NCBI RefSeq assembly: GCF_001475935.1
Contig: NZ_LDQA01000009.1
Location: forward strand, 86,904 to 150,903
DNA: 64,000 nucleotides
Direction: 5' to 3'
Origin: Aureimonas ureilytica
GTDB lineage: Bacteria; Pseudomonadota; Alphaproteobacteria; Rhizobiales; Rhizobiaceae
Both the position numbers and the translations under genes were made by a program. Positions 45,828 through 55,919 of this stretch are shown piece by piece. Within the stretch, counting starts at the first letter, position 1. Each line of letters opens with the position of its first letter. Below the pieces are notes generated by a model. That model ran no database searches. It was not told the DNA's origin and saw only the letters and a list, made by a program, of their open reading frames with translations.

Positions 45828-47018
45828 GTGGGACACATGTATATCGACCTGTCCACCATCTACGCGTTCATGTTCGCCTCGCTCGCCGTGTCGGGCGCTC
45901 TGACCTTCTGGGAGCGTCGGTTTCATCCGCTGCGCAAGGACGTTCTGGCGGAATGGGCACTGGCCTATGCCGCCTTCACCCTCGGTTGCGCCCTTCTGAT
46001 CTTCGCGATCATCCCGACCCCCTATCAACGGGCTCCGGCTTTCCTGCTCAATCTGTTCGGTTATGTGGCGCTGCTCGATGGCGTTCTGCGTTTGAACGGG
46101 CGGGCTTTGCCGCTCCGCCTGCGCTGGGCCAGCCTGCCCTTCGCCGGCCTCTGCTTCGCGCTGTTCCCCCATTTGAGCTACGAGACCTGGAGCCTGTTCT
46201 GCTCGGCCGCGATCGCCCCCATCTGCGGGGCAGCGACCGTCACGCTGCTGCGCGGTTGCTCGTTCTCAGCGCTTCGCTCGCGCAAGCCCGCCGTTCTGGT
46301 GTTCGGCTTCCATGCCATCTTCTACGCCGCGCGGGTCACGCTCTTCCTCGCCAGCGGGCTGATGGGCGAAAGCCTGGCATCCTTTCCCGAATTCTTCACC
46401 GCGCTCGCCAAGATCACCATGTTCGAGGGCGTGCTTTTTGCCATCGCCGCTCCCATGCTGCTTTTGTCGCTGGTGCGCGAGGAGGGCGAGGCACGCATTC
46501 TCGAAGCATCGAACACCGACTATCTCACCGGCCTGCCCAACCGACGCGCGCTGTTCGATCGCTCCGTGCGCCGCATTCAGGAAGCGCGCTCGGATGGAGC
46601 TAGCGTCTCCGTCATGGTGTTCGATCTCGACCATTTCAAACTGATCAACGACACGCATGGCCATCAGACCGGGGACGACGTGCTGAAGCTTTTTGCCGGC
46701 ATTCTGGACCGCGAGCTGCGCTCCAGCGATCTGGCGGCCCGGTTCGGCGGCGAGGAATTCGTGGTTCTTCTGACCGGACAGACGCGCGAGGAAACGCGCG
46801 AACTCGCCCAGCGCATCGCGCGTGCCTTCGCCGTCGAAGCCGCGCGTTTCGATGGGTTGGCCATCAACGCGACGGTCAGCGTGGGGCTGGTGCATTGCGT
46901 CGATGCCGATCGTGGCTTCGAGACGCTTCTGGCCGAAGCGGACGCGGCGCTCTACCGCGCCAAGGCGCTCGGCCGAAACCGCGTCGAACAGGCGCCGGGG
47001 CTGGCCGCCGTCGCCTGA
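45828..47018 (+). CDS. membrane-anchored diguanylate cyclase
   Basis: 396 residues. Six hydrophobic segments fill residues ~5-215 (IDLSTIYAFMFASLAVSGAL to GVLFAIAAPMLLLSLV), followed by a GGDEF domain. The active site is GGEEF at 307-311, with TDYLTGLPNRRALFDR and FDLDHFKLINDTHGHQTGDD before it, and an RSSD inhibitory site five residues upstream. It makes c-di-GMP, probably in response to a membrane or small-molecule signal. GTG 45828 sits about five bases after GGAG; ATG 45837 is the alternative. It is separated from the transglutaminase gene by 110 nt and may have its own promoter. Confidence 0.9.
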   Translation: MGHMYIDLSTIYAFMFASLAVSGALTFWERRFHPLRKDVLAEWALAYAAFTLGCALLIFAIIPTPYQRAPAFLLNLFGYVALLDGVLRLNGRALPLRLRWASLPFAGLCFALFPHLSYETWSLFCSAAIAPICGAATVTLLRGCSFSALRSRKPAVLVFGFHAIFYAARVTLFLASGLMGESLASFPEFFTALAKITMFEGVLFAIAAPMLLLSLVREEGEARILEASNTDYLTGLPNRRALFDRSVRRIQEARSDGASVSVMVFDLDHFKLINDTHGHQTGDDVLKLFAGILDRELRSSDLAARFGGEEFVVLLTGQTREETRELAQRIARAFAVEAARFDGLAINATVSVGLVHCVDADRGFETLLAEADAALYRAKALGRNRVEQAPGLAAVA

Positions 47019-47030
47019 TCTTGAAGGGAG

Positions 47031-47059
47031 ACCGGACCGCCCGTGGAGAGCGATCCGGT
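47031..47059. terminator. hairpin between convergent genes
   Basis: ACCGGACCGC (47031-47040) pairs with GCGATCCGGT (47050-47059) at 9 of 10 positions. It lies between the diguanylate cyclase stop (47018) and the glgB stop (47069). No U-tail, so efficiency is doubtful. Confidence 0.5.
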
Positions 47060-47068
47060 GCATCAGGT

Positions 47069-49348
47069 TCAGGCCTTGGCGAGATCGCTGCTCGCCAGGC
47101 CTTCGCTTTCCACCCGAGCGTCCGCCTCCTGACGGGCACGCGGGGGCGCGAGCACGATGGTGGAGAGCGGCGGCAAGCTGAGCGACAGCGAGAAGGGCCG
47201 GCCGTTGCAATGCACCTCCTCGGCCTCGCGCCCGCCCATATTGCCGACATTCGAGCCGCCATAGATCTCGGCGTCGGTGTTCATCACCTCTTCCCAGAAG
47301 CCGCCATGGGGTACGCCGACGCGGTAGCCATGGTGGACATTGGGCGTGAAGTTGCAGACCACCAGCGCCGGACGGCCTTCGCGGTCCTTGCGCAGATAAG
47401 CCAGAACCGACTGCTCGACATTGGACGTGTCCACCCACTCGAAACCGTGCGGGTCGCAGTCGTTCTCATGCAGCGCCGGCAAGCCGCGATAAAGCGTGTT
47501 GAGGTCGCGCACGAGGCGCAGGACGCCCCGATGCTCGGCATGGTCCAGAAGATGCCAGTCTAGCGACTGGTCGTGGTTCCACTCCGCCGACTGCCCGAAC
47601 TCGCCGCCCATGAAGAGCAGCTTCTTGCCCGGATGGGTCCACATGAACCCGTAATAGGCGCGCAGATTGGCGAATTTCTGCCACCAGTCGCCCGGCATTT
47701 TGCCCAGGATGGAGCCTTTTCCATAGACCACTTCGTCATGGCTGAGCGGCAGCACGAAGTTCTCGGAATAGGCATAGACCATTCCGAAGGTCATATGGTG
47801 CATGTGGTATTTGCGGTTGATCGGGTCTTCCTGCATGAAATGCAGCGTGTCGTGCATCCAGCCCATGTTCCACTTGAAGTGGAAGCCGAGGCCGCCGGCA
47901 TAGGTCGGGCGTGACACATTGGGGAAGGAGGTGGATTCCTCCGCATGGGTCGTGGCGTTCGGGAATTGCCCGCCGACCTGCTCGTTCGTCTCCTTCAGGA
48001 AGGCCATGGCCTCCAGGTTCTCGCGCCCGCCATAGATATTGGGCTCCCATTCGCCATGGCTGCGCGAATAGTCGAGATAGAGCATGGAGGCGACGGCATC
48101 GACTCGTAGCCCGTCGATATGAAAGCGGTCGAGCCAGTAGAGCCCGTTGGAGACGAGATAGTTCTTCACCTCCGTCCGGCCGTAGTCGTAGATCAGCGTG
48201 TTCCAGTCCTTGTGGAAGCCCCGGCGCGGATCGGCGTGTTCATAAAGCGCCGTGCCGTCGAAGCGGCCGAGCCCGTGAATGTCGGTCGGGAAATGGCCGG
48301 GCACCCAGTCCAGCAGAACGCCGATATCGGCCTGATGGAAGGCGTCCACCAGCCGCGCGAAGCCGGCCGGGTCGCCATATCGGGCGGTCGGCGCATAGAG
48401 GCCGATCGGCTGATAGCCCCAGGAACCGTAGAACGGATGCTCGGACACGGGCAGGAACTCGACATGGGTGAAGCCCATATCCTTGACATAGGCGACCAGC
48501 TCGCGCGCCAGCGCGTCGTAGTCGAGAAAGGAATTGTGATCGCCGCGCTTCCACGAGCCCAGATGCACCTCGTAGATCGAGACGGGCTTATCGGCGGACT
48601 GCCAGTCGCTCCATTTGGAGCGGAAGGCGTCGTCCTTCCATTCGTGCTCCACCAGCCCATCCACGACGGAGGCGGTGGAGGGCGCGAGTTCCTGGCGGAA
48701 GCCGACCGGATCGGCCTTCAGCGGCAGAACCTCGCCATGCCCGCCGATCAGCTCGTATTTGTAAACCTCGCCCCGCCCGAGGCCGGGAACGAAGATTTCG
48801 AACACGCCCGCATCGACGCGCTTGCGCATGACATGGCGCCGCCCGTCCCAGGCGTTGAAATTGCCGACCACCGACACGCGGCGCGCATCGGGCGCCCAGA
48901 CCGCGAAGGCAACGCCCTTCACCCCGTCCATCTCGGTCGGGTGCGCGCCGAGCTTTTCATAAAGGCGATAATGCCGCCCCTCGCGCATCAGATAGGTATC
49001 GAGATCACCGAGGATCGGGCCGAAGCGATAGGTGTCCTCTTCCTCCCACGAGCTGTCGCCATGCCAGAAGCGGAAGAGATGGTCGTCGAACGCCTGCGAC
49101 ACGAGGCCGGAGAACAGGCCGTCCACCTCGCCGTGCTCCAGCTCGGCCAGAACCTGGCCCTGGCGGTCGATGACCGCGGCGCGCTCGGCCCCGGGGCGGA
49201 AGACCCGCACCACGGCGCTGCCATCGCCCGTGCGATGGGGGCCGAGAACGGCGAAGGGGTTTTCGTGACGGCCCTGCGCCAGCGCGCGCGCCTCGTCCCC
49301 ATGCAGGCCGTGATCGATGCCGGAACCGGCGGAAAGAGACTCGCTCAT
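47069..49348 (-). CDS. glgB: 1,4-alpha-glucan branching enzyme
   Basis: 759 residues from ATG 49348, which overlaps the maltokinase stop by 1 nt (TGATG). The first ~120 residues are the extra N1 carbohydrate-binding domain ([15 protein letters not shown]), then CBM48 ([20 protein letters not shown]) and the GH13_9 barrel: [19 protein letters not shown], nucleophile in [18 protein letters not shown], acid/base in [16 protein letters not shown], and [19 protein letters not shown]. It creates alpha-1,6 branches in glucan. Last gene of the glgE-mak-glgB operon. Confidence 0.97.
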   Translation of the reverse strand: MSESLSAGSGIDHGLHGDEARALAQGRHENPFAVLGPHRTGDGSAVVRVFRPGAERAAVIDRQGQVLAELEHGEVDGLFSGLVSQAFDDHLFRFWHGDSSWEEEDTYRFGPILGDLDTYLMREGRHYRLYEKLGAHPTEMDGVKGVAFAVWAPDARRVSVVGNFNAWDGRRHVMRKRVDAGVFEIFVPGLGRGEVYKYELIGGHGEVLPLKADPVGFRQELAPSTASVVDGLVEHEWKDDAFRSKWSDWQSADKPVSIYEVHLGSWKRGDHNSFLDYDALARELVAYVKDMGFTHVEFLPVSEHPFYGSWGYQPIGLYAPTARYGDPAGFARLVDAFHQADIGVLLDWVPGHFPTDIHGLGRFDGTALYEHADPRRGFHKDWNTLIYDYGRTEVKNYLVSNGLYWLDRFHIDGLRVDAVASMLYLDYSRSHGEWEPNIYGGRENLEAMAFLKETNEQVGGQFPNATTHAEESTSFPNVSRPTYAGGLGFHFKWNMGWMHDTLHFMQEDPINRKYHMHHMTFGMVYAYSENFVLPLSHDEVVYGKGSILGKMPGDWWQKFANLRAYYGFMWTHPGKKLLFMGGEFGQSAEWNHDQSLDWHLLDHAEHRGVLRLVRDLNTLYRGLPALHENDCDPHGFEWVDTSNVEQSVLAYLRKDREGRPALVVCNFTPNVHHGYRVGVPHGGFWEEVMNTDAEIYGGSNVGNMGGREAEEVHCNGRPFSLSLSLPPLSTIVLAPPRARQEADARVESEGLASSDLAKA

Positions 49349-50901
49349 CAAAGGACCTGTCGTTTCTGGAGAAGGGAGACGATCCCGCGCAGCGGAATCG
49401 AAAGCCAGGCGGGGCGCATCGCCGCCTCATAGCGCAGTTCGTAGAAGGCTTTCTGCAGAAGGAAGAGATCGAGAAGCCTGGCGTTCCCCTCGTCGGAGAG
49501 ATCGACGCCGCTCGCCTCTTCCCAAGCGCTCAGAAACGCCGCCGAGGTTTCGTCGCGCCAGCGCTCGGCCTCCGCCTTGGCGCGCTCGGCCAGCGCCGGA
49601 TCGTCGCTGCGGATCGCGTCCAGCGCGGCGAAGGCGGCATAATCGTAGGAGCGCAGCATCCCCGCGACATCGCGCAAGGGCGAGGTCTTGGCGCGGCGCT
49701 CGGGCAAGGTGCGGCCCGGCTCGCCCTCGAAATCGAGGATCACGATATCCTCGCCCCGCACCAGCAGCTGGCCGAGATGATAGTCGCCATGGATGCGCGT
49801 GCGTCGCCCGGCAGGCTCCAGCTGCTTGAAGCTCTCGAACCAAGCGGCAATCTCGGCTTCGCGGGCGCTCAGCGCCGCGATGTCGGCGCTGACATCCGCG
49901 CCCCCTTGAACGCTGCGCAGAACGGCGATCGCGCCCGACGCCTCGTGTTTGGCCTCGTCCACGATGCGCGCCAGCGAGACGCGGTCGAGCGGCTCGGGGT
50001 CGAAGGCGGATTGGCCGGTTTCCGTCCCGAGTGCCGCGTGCATCTCGCCCGTACGCCGGCCGATCGTGTGGCCGGGGTCGAACGTTTGAGCGCCGGCCTT
50101 CGTCCCCTCCCCGGCCCGCAAGCGCTCGGCCAGGGCGCCGGTGACGCTGGCCCAGGCGTCTTCGGCCTCGGTGATACGCTCGAACAGGGCCGCGACGGCG
50201 GCGTGGCTGCCATCGGGCCGCGCCAGTTCCAGCGAGCCGAGCAACGCGGGCGCGGCGGGAAAGCCGGTGTTCTCGGTCAGGAACTCCGTCACCTCCAGTT
50301 CAGGCTGTTCGCCATCGCGCAGGAGACGGTAGAATTTCAGGATCGCGACGCGGCCGATGCCGATCGACGTGTTGGACTGCTCGCCCGACAGAGGCTTGAT
50401 CTCGGCGGCCTCCACGGCCGCGGCCGCTTCCAGACGGTCGGCCTTGGCGCTGGATGCCTTGGCGAGAAGCGCCGTGCCGCCTGCCTCGATCCGCCCGCCC
50501 TGCGCGATCAGACTGACGATGGCGCGGCAGAAGGCGGGGTCGCGCGTCGCGTCGATCAACTGCCGGTCGCCCGCGAGTGTGCCGATCAGCTTGGGCTCTA
50601 TGCCCTCGCCGCGCGGGCGCAGCGCCAGCGGCAGGAAGTAATGCTGCTCGCCTTCGCCGGTCTGGATCACGGCCTCGCCGGCCAAGGCTCCGTCCGCGCC
50701 CTCGACCGCGCCGGCCGGGACGAAGCGAGTGCCGCTCAATCGTTCGGACTTGGCGGCGAACCAGCGCTGATGGCCCAGAAAGCGCGCGAGCGCCGAGCTG
50801 AGTTCCGAGCCGGACGCGAGATCGGGCAGCGAGGCATCGGCGAAGGCCGGAAGAGCGTCGGGCGAAATGTCCCCGGCCTTGGGAGAGGCGGTGTCGGTCA
50901 T
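49348..50901 (-). CDS. mak: maltokinase (Mak/Pep2-like), free-standing
   Basis: 517 residues from ATG 50901. It phosphorylates maltose to maltose-1-phosphate, the GlgE substrate. Maltokinase features: N-terminal cap [21 protein letters not shown]-loop-like [17 protein letters not shown], and the catalytic loop [20 protein letters not shown] followed by DFEGEPGR. In many proteobacteria this domain is the C-terminal half of a TreS-maltokinase fusion of about 1,100 residues; here there is no TreS domain in the protein and none in the 94-nt gap to glgE. Its 3' end overlaps glgB. Start alternatives at 50907 and 50952 exist. Confidence 0.88.
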   Translation of the reverse strand: MTDTASPKAGDISPDALPAFADASLPDLASGSELSSALARFLGHQRWFAAKSERLSGTRFVPAGAVEGADGALAGEAVIQTGEGEQHYFLPLALRPRGEGIEPKLIGTLAGDRQLIDATRDPAFCRAIVSLIAQGGRIEAGGTALLAKASSAKADRLEAAAAVEAAEIKPLSGEQSNTSIGIGRVAILKFYRLLRDGEQPELEVTEFLTENTGFPAAPALLGSLELARPDGSHAAVAALFERITEAEDAWASVTGALAERLRAGEGTKAGAQTFDPGHTIGRRTGEMHAALGTETGQSAFDPEPLDRVSLARIVDEAKHEASGAIAVLRSVQGGADVSADIAALSAREAEIAAWFESFKQLEPAGRRTRIHGDYHLGQLLVRGEDIVILDFEGEPGRTLPERRAKTSPLRDVAGMLRSYDYAAFAALDAIRSDDPALAERAKAEAERWRDETSAAFLSAWEEASGVDLSDEGNARLLDLFLLQKAFYELRYEAAMRPAWLSIPLRGIVSLLQKRQVL

Positions 50902-50967
50902 GCGCATCCATCGTCGTCTGCGGTCGGCCGGGCCGGACCGTGGAAGAAACAAGACAGGAGAAGCGAA

Positions 50968-50984
50968 GCGGGCTCGAAGCCCGC
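50968..50984 (-). other. intercistronic hairpin between glgE and mak
   Basis: GCGGGCT (50968-50974) and AGCCCGC (50978-50984) form a perfect 7-bp stem with a 3-nt loop, 11 nt after the glgE stop. No U-tail follows on the minus strand, so it may stabilise or process the mRNA rather than terminate it. Confidence 0.5.
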
Positions 50985-50995
50985 CCTCTCTCCCG

Positions 50996-53044
50996 TCAGA
51001 CGGATAGACGGAAAATGGCGTAGGGAAGTTCCGCCGGCTCGAACCACCAATGCTGAACCTTGCCGGACCAGACGAACTGGCGGTCGTTCACGAGGTCCTC
51101 GACCTTGACCGTGCCATTGTCGGGCAGGCCGAATTCCCAGAGCGGCACTTCGAAATGGCCGCCCTGCGGCTGATGCGGGTCGAGCGTCACCATGACGAGG
51201 ATGAAAGAGGAGAGATCGGCCGTCCGCTTGCCGTAGTAAAGAACGTTGTCGTTCCAGAACTGGTAGAATTCCAGATTGCGGAAATCCCGCAGCGCCGGCT
51301 CGGACTGGCGCAGCCGGTTGAGAAGCGCGAGATCGTCCCGGATATGGCCCTCACGCTTCCAGTCGAAGGCGCGGATCTCGTATTTCTCCGAGTCCTTATA
51401 TTCTTCCTTGCCGGTCACGAGAGGCTCGTATTCGCACAGCTCGAAGCCGGAATAGACGCCGTAATTGCCCGCCAGCGTCGCGGCCAGCGCGGCGCGGATG
51501 CGAAAGCCCGGCCGCCCGCTCGTATGGAGGAAGAGCGGGTTGATATCGGGCGTGTTCACGAAGAAGTTCGGCCGCATGTATTCGGCGCATTCTTCCTTCG
51601 TCAGCTCGGTCAGATACTCGCGCAGCTCCCATTTCAGGTTGCGCCAGGTGAAATAGGAATAGCTCTGGTTATAGCCGACCTTGGCGAGGCGCTTCATGAG
51701 TTTGGGCCGGGTGAAGGCCTCCGCCAGGAAGATCACGCCGGGGTCCACCGCGCGCACCTCCGCGATCATCCATTCCCAGAAGGGGAAGGGCTTGGTGTGC
51801 GGATTGTCGACGCGGAAGATACGAACGCCCTTGTCCAGCCAGAACAGGACGATGTCGCGCAGTTCGACCCAGAGCGAAGGGATCGCGTCCGGCCCGTAGA
51901 AGTCGACATTGACGATGTCCTGATATTTCTTGGGCGGATTCTCCGCATATTTGATCGAGCCATCGGGCCGCCAGTCGAACCAGCCCTTGTGCTGCTTGAT
52001 CCAGGGATGGTCGGGCGAGCATTGGATGGCGAAGTCGAGCGCGAGCTCCAGCCCATGATCGGCCGCGCGCGTCACGAGGCGCTGGAAATCGGCGAAGGAG
52101 CCGAGCTCCGGATGGATGTCCTTGTGGCCACCCTCATGCGAACCGATCGCATAGGGGCTGCCCGGCTCGCCTTCTTTGGCCGTGACGCTGTTGTTCTTGC
52201 CCTTGCGGTTCGACTTGCCGATCGGATGGATCGGCGGGAAGTAAAGGACGTCGAAGCCCATCTCCCGGATATCGGGGAGGCGCGCGATCACATCGTCGAA
52301 CGTGCCGTGGCGCTTCGGGTCGCCCGACTGCGAGCGCGGCATCAGCTCGTACCAAGCCGAGAAGCCGGCGGCTTCGCGGTCCACCCAGACGGGCACTTGG
52401 ACGGGATAGCGCGAGAGATTGGCGCGCACGCCGCAGCGGCGCAGAAGCTCGATCGTCTCGGCTTCCGTGAAGACGGCGTAGAGCGCCGCCTCGTCCTTCA
52501 GCTTGCGGAACTTCTCGACGCGCGCGCGCAGGGCCTTCAGCGCCTTGGCATCCTCACGCGAGCCACGGCCGGATTCGGCGGCCTGCTCCAAGATCGCCTC
52601 GCCCTCGCGCAGTTCCAGCGCGATATCGACCCCCGCGTCCCGCTTCTTCTTGGTGTCGCTCGCCCAGGTGCCGAACACGTCGCGCCAAGCGATGATCGAA
52701 TAGCGATAGGGGCCGGGGGTCGCAAAGCGCACCGTCGCGCCCCAGCGGTCGTTGCCGATGAAGACGAAGGGCGTTTCCAGCCCCTCCACCTCGCCGCCAT
52801 GCGTCACCAGCGCGGCGGCGATGATCTCGTGCCCGTCGGAGAAGATGTCGGCCGTCACGGTCAGCGGCTCGTTTTCCATCCGCTTCACGGCGAAGCGACC
52901 GCCATCGATCAGGGGCTCGACACCCTCGATCACGACGCGGCTGGCGGCCAGATCCTTCAGAAGCGCGATCGAAGCCTCGCGGCTGGCGACGGAGGATGCG
53001 GAGCGCTTCTTGGGCTTGGCCGCGACGGGTTCCGGGAGAGCCAT
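50996..53044 (-). CDS. glgE: alpha-1,4-glucan:maltose-1-phosphate maltosyltransferase
   Basis: 682 residues, GH13_3. It extends alpha-1,4-glucan with maltose from maltose-1-phosphate. Diagnostic motifs: DVLYFPPIHPIGKSNRKGKN, ALDFAIQCSPDHPW, the nucleophile aspartate in FRVDNPHTKPFPFWEW, the acid/base glutamate in IFLAEAFTRPKLM, and YFTWRNLKWELREYL. First gene of the operon with maltokinase and glgB. The N-terminal ~45 residues are Ser/Lys/Ala-rich. Together these form the core of the GlgE pathway; de novo GlgC/GlgA genes are not in the window. Confidence 0.97.
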   Translation of the reverse strand: MALPEPVAAKPKKRSASSVASREASIALLKDLAASRVVIEGVEPLIDGGRFAVKRMENEPLTVTADIFSDGHEIIAAALVTHGGEVEGLETPFVFIGNDRWGATVRFATPGPYRYSIIAWRDVFGTWASDTKKKRDAGVDIALELREGEAILEQAAESGRGSREDAKALKALRARVEKFRKLKDEAALYAVFTEAETIELLRRCGVRANLSRYPVQVPVWVDREAAGFSAWYELMPRSQSGDPKRHGTFDDVIARLPDIREMGFDVLYFPPIHPIGKSNRKGKNNSVTAKEGEPGSPYAIGSHEGGHKDIHPELGSFADFQRLVTRAADHGLELALDFAIQCSPDHPWIKQHKGWFDWRPDGSIKYAENPPKKYQDIVNVDFYGPDAIPSLWVELRDIVLFWLDKGVRIFRVDNPHTKPFPFWEWMIAEVRAVDPGVIFLAEAFTRPKLMKRLAKVGYNQSYSYFTWRNLKWELREYLTELTKEECAEYMRPNFFVNTPDINPLFLHTSGRPGFRIRAALAATLAGNYGVYSGFELCEYEPLVTGKEEYKDSEKYEIRAFDWKREGHIRDDLALLNRLRQSEPALRDFRNLEFYQFWNDNVLYYGKRTADLSSFILVMVTLDPHQPQGGHFEVPLWEFGLPDNGTVKVEDLVNDRQFVWSGKVQHWWFEPAELPYAIFRLSV

Positions 53045-53175
53045 GGACGAACCTTCTTTGCCGTTGCAGGGCGGGGAAGCCAGTGCGGGAGGATGGCCCC
53101 GCTTCCTGCCAAAGGAATAGGGGCCAAACCCGATTCATCCAGAGAGGCGGCGGGGTTTCTCTCCCGCTGCCGGAC

Positions 53176-54024
53176 TTATTCCGCTGGGCTGGAAACGACC
53201 TGACGCTGTTCGCCCAGATGCGCGTTGCCGAGCGTGACGATATCGCCGGCCTTGAGGAAGACGGGCGGCTTCATGCCAGCGCCGACGCCCGCCGGCGTGC
53301 CCGTGGTGATGACGTCGCCCGGCTCCAGCGCCAGGAACTCCGACGTGTAGGAGACGATGGTGGCGAAGTCGAAGATCATGTCCGCCGTGGTGCCGGTCTG
53401 CATTCGCTGGCCGTTCACGTCGAGCCAGAGTTCCAGCGCGGCCGGGTTCTCGATCTCGTCCCGCGTCACCAGCCAAGGGCCGAGCGGGCCGAAGCCGGGC
53501 GCGCTCTTGCCCTTTAGCCATTGGCCGCCGCGCTCCTTCTGCCAGGTGCGCTCGGACACGTCGTTGCACAGGCAGAAGCCGGCGACGTAATTCATCGCCT
53601 CGTCCTTCGAGACCTGATAGCAGCGCTCGCCGATGACGATGGCGACCTCGACCTCCCAATCCACCTTGGTGGCGCCGTTCGGGATGGCGAAGCCGTCGCG
53701 CGGTCCGGCAATGCAGGAGACCGCCTTGTTGAACAGGAGCGGCTCGCTCGGTGTCTCCGAGCCGGTCTCGGCGGCGTGTTCGGCATAGTTGCGGCCGACG
53801 GCGATGAAGTTTCGGATGCCGGCGACGGGCGGGCCGAGACGATGGCTCGGATCGGCCTTGGGCAAGCTTTTGGGGTCCAGCGCGCGCAGCTTCTCCAGCC
53901 CGTGCCGGGAGAGAACCGCGCCGCCGATATCGTCGATCTCGCCCGACAGGTCGCGAATGCGATTTTCCTCGTCGATCAGCCCCGGCTTCTCGGCCCCCGG
54001 CTCTCCGAAACGCACCAGTCTCAT
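53176..54024 (-). CDS. fumarylacetoacetate hydrolase (FAH) family protein
   Basis: 282 residues. The FAH fold starts near NFIAVGRNYAEHAAE; metal ligands are visible in VDWEVEVAIVIGE (E-x-E) and in the D-containing FCLCNDVSERTWQ. GTPAGVGAGMKPPVFLKAGD near the C terminus is a typical family block. Members cleave C-C bonds of beta-diketo acids or decarboxylate oxaloacetate; the size and motifs resemble the 2-hydroxyhepta-2,4-diene-1,7-dioate isomerase/YcgM group or ureidoglycolate lyase. The neighbouring guanine deaminase hints at purine breakdown, in which a ureidoglycolate lyase of this fold can take part, but that is inference. Confidence 0.9.
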   Translation of the reverse strand: MRLVRFGEPGAEKPGLIDEENRIRDLSGEIDDIGGAVLSRHGLEKLRALDPKSLPKADPSHRLGPPVAGIRNFIAVGRNYAEHAAETGSETPSEPLLFNKAVSCIAGPRDGFAIPNGATKVDWEVEVAIVIGERCYQVSKDEAMNYVAGFCLCNDVSERTWQKERGGQWLKGKSAPGFGPLGPWLVTRDEIENPAALELWLDVNGQRMQTGTTADMIFDFATIVSYTSEFLALEPGDVITTGTPAGVGAGMKPPVFLKAGDIVTLGNAHLGEQRQVVSSPAE

Positions 54025-54131
54025 GCCCGTCCTCCTGCCCCGCGCCGGTTTCTCCGGCCGGCTCGTTCTGATAGCGGCGCCCGCTCAAGGCAAAGCGCCG
54101 CAGGCGCTATCTAGCGCAGCCGCGCCAGGGT

Positions 54132-55499
54132 TTAAGCAGCCAACCCGCCATGGGCCAGCGGCGGCGGCTCGGCTAGGCCGCGCGCATGAAGCCGGCGGCC
54201 GGCCGCATAGGTTGCGACCACAGCACGCTCGTCTCCGAGCACCGTCAGAGCGAAGAGTTCTTCTTCCAGCGTCTCCACCCGCTCCATGCGCTGGCGCAAC
54301 GCGGCCGTGGCGCGCGCGTCGAGGATCGTCAGATCCGCCTCGAAGCCCGGCGCGACCTGCCCGATGCGGTCGCCGAAGCCGATCGCATCGGCATTGCCTG
54401 ATGTCATCATGTAGAAGGCGGCATGGCCGGGCAGACGCTGGCCGCGCAGGGCCAGCACCTTGTAGCCCTCGCCCGCCGTCTGCAGCATGGAATAGGACGT
54501 GCCGCCGCCGATATCGGTGGCGAGACCCATGCGCAGGTTTGCAGCCAAAGCGCCGTCCCGATCGAAGAGGCCGGAGCCCAGAAACAGGTTCGAGGTCGGG
54601 CAGAACACGGCCGTCGCCTGATGCTCGGCCAGCGCCCTGCGCTCGCGCTCCGACAGGTGGATGCAATGGCCGAACAGCGCGCGGCGGCGCACGAGGCCGT
54701 AGCGCTCGTAGACCGCCGTATAGTCCTCGGCCCAAGGGAAAAGCTCGCGCACGAAGTCGATTTCGCCGAGATTTTCGGAGAGATGCGTCTGGATCGCGAG
54801 ATCGGGATGGGCTTTGGCCAGCGCGCCGGCGACCTCCAGCTGGGCTTCGGTGGAGGTCGGCGCGAAGCGCGGCGTGATGGCGACTTCCAGCCGCCCCGCG
54901 CCGTGCCAGCGCTGGACGAGCGCCAGCGTCTCGTCATGGGCGCGCTCGGGCGTGTCGGTGAGTTCGGGCGGCGCGTTGCGGTCCATCATGACCTTGCCGC
55001 CGATCATGCGCAGGCCCAGCCGCGCGCTCTCGGAAAAGAAGCTCTCCGCCGATTGCGGATGCGAGGTGCAGAACGCGACCGCCGTGGTCGTCCCGTTGCG
55101 CAGGAGTTCGCGCAGCAGGAACTGCGCCGCCGCGTCCGCCACCGCTGGGTCGCCATAGCGCGACTCCTCGGGGAACGTGTACTTGGCGAGCCATTCCATC
55201 AGCTCCGTGCCGTAGGAGGCGATGACCTGCGTCTGCGGCATGTGGAGATGCGGGTCGATGAAGCCGGCGGTCAGCAGAAACGGGCGATAGTCCGTCACGG
55301 GCTGGTCGGGGCCGAGCCCTTCGAGAAGCTCGCTCGCCTCGCCCACGGCCTGGATGATGCCGTCGCGAATGACGACGAGCCCGTCTTCGATGAAGCGCGC
55401 CACCGGCGTCTCGCCCGGCTGAAGATGCTGCACGTCATAGGACAGAACGCGCGCGCGAAGGGCGAGCGTACCGCCCGCTGGAATCATGATGTCGGTCAT
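54132..55499 (-). CDS. guaD: guanine deaminase
   Basis: 455 residues from ATG 55499. Amidohydrolase superfamily: metal ligands H84 and H86 in GFIDPHLHMPQ, then IQTHLSENLGEIDFV, LFGHCIHLSERE, and the aspartate in MGLATDIGGGTSYSMLQT. The PQ after HxH and the SENxxE block are typical for guanine deaminases rather than chlorohydrolases. It converts guanine to xanthine plus ammonia. Upstream extension to 55622 adds unrelated residues. It lies 107 nt upstream of the FAH-family gene on the same strand and may be co-transcribed with it. Confidence 0.92.
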   Translation of the reverse strand: MTDIMIPAGGTLALRARVLSYDVQHLQPGETPVARFIEDGLVVIRDGIIQAVGEASELLEGLGPDQPVTDYRPFLLTAGFIDPHLHMPQTQVIASYGTELMEWLAKYTFPEESRYGDPAVADAAAQFLLRELLRNGTTTAVAFCTSHPQSAESFFSESARLGLRMIGGKVMMDRNAPPELTDTPERAHDETLALVQRWHGAGRLEVAITPRFAPTSTEAQLEVAGALAKAHPDLAIQTHLSENLGEIDFVRELFPWAEDYTAVYERYGLVRRRALFGHCIHLSERERRALAEHQATAVFCPTSNLFLGSGLFDRDGALAANLRMGLATDIGGGTSYSMLQTAGEGYKVLALRGQRLPGHAAFYMMTSGNADAIGFGDRIGQVAPGFEADLTILDARATAALRQRMERVETLEEELFALTVLGDERAVVATYAAGRRLHARGLAEPPPLAHGGLAA

Positions 55500-55641
55500 A
55501 TCTGGGAGACTAAACTCTGTGAGTGCGTGGAGATAGGCCTGAGCTGAAGAGAAACCTCCGGGGAGAGCCGGCAAAAGCCTTTTCGTTTTTGCAAGGAACC
55601 GGGCGCAGTCCATGCAGCGCATGGGCGAGCACCGGTGACGG

Positions 55642-55665
55642 GGCGGAGGCGGAGGCGGAGGCGGA
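55642..55665. repeat. tandem hexanucleotide repeat, GGCGGA x4
   Basis: Four perfect tandem copies of GGCGGA followed by a degenerate half-unit GAGG. A simple repeat of this kind can vary in copy number; here it is in non-coding DNA upstream of guaD. Confidence 0.85.
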
Positions 55666-55682
55666 GAGGAATCGGCGGATTG

Positions 55683-55738
55683 CCCCCCTTGTCTGTTGAA
55701 AATGTGAGAAGGGGATAGTGGGGAAGGGAGTCCGCCCC
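55683..55738. repeat. interspersed repeat, copy 2
   Basis: Starts with six C, then TTGTCTGTTGAAAATGTGAG and continues to a GGGAAGGGAGTCCG block. It closely matches 14361-14415 in the same orientation. Both copies are intergenic and just upstream of minus-strand gene starts. Confidence 0.65.
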
Positions 55739-55919
55739 ACGCGGTTCGCCGGATGGGCCGAAGAGCGTTCGGTTTTCCCGATGCCGGCCGATACGTGGGC
55801 CGCTGGCGCGAGGGGCTCCACCCCCCTTGTTCAGCCCGTTGTAGAGGAGCCCCACTCCCTTGCGGTGGGATCGGGGCCGCGTCTTTTCAGACGGCTCGAA
55901 CACCACCTGATGAAACCAT

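Larger units (their letters stand above)
55500..55919. other. intergenic region with two kinds of repeat
   Basis: 420 nt between the guaD start and the end of the SDR gene. It contains four tandem copies of GGCGGA (55642-55665) and copy 2 of an interspersed repeat (55683-55738). No coding frame is supported. Confidence 0.65.
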
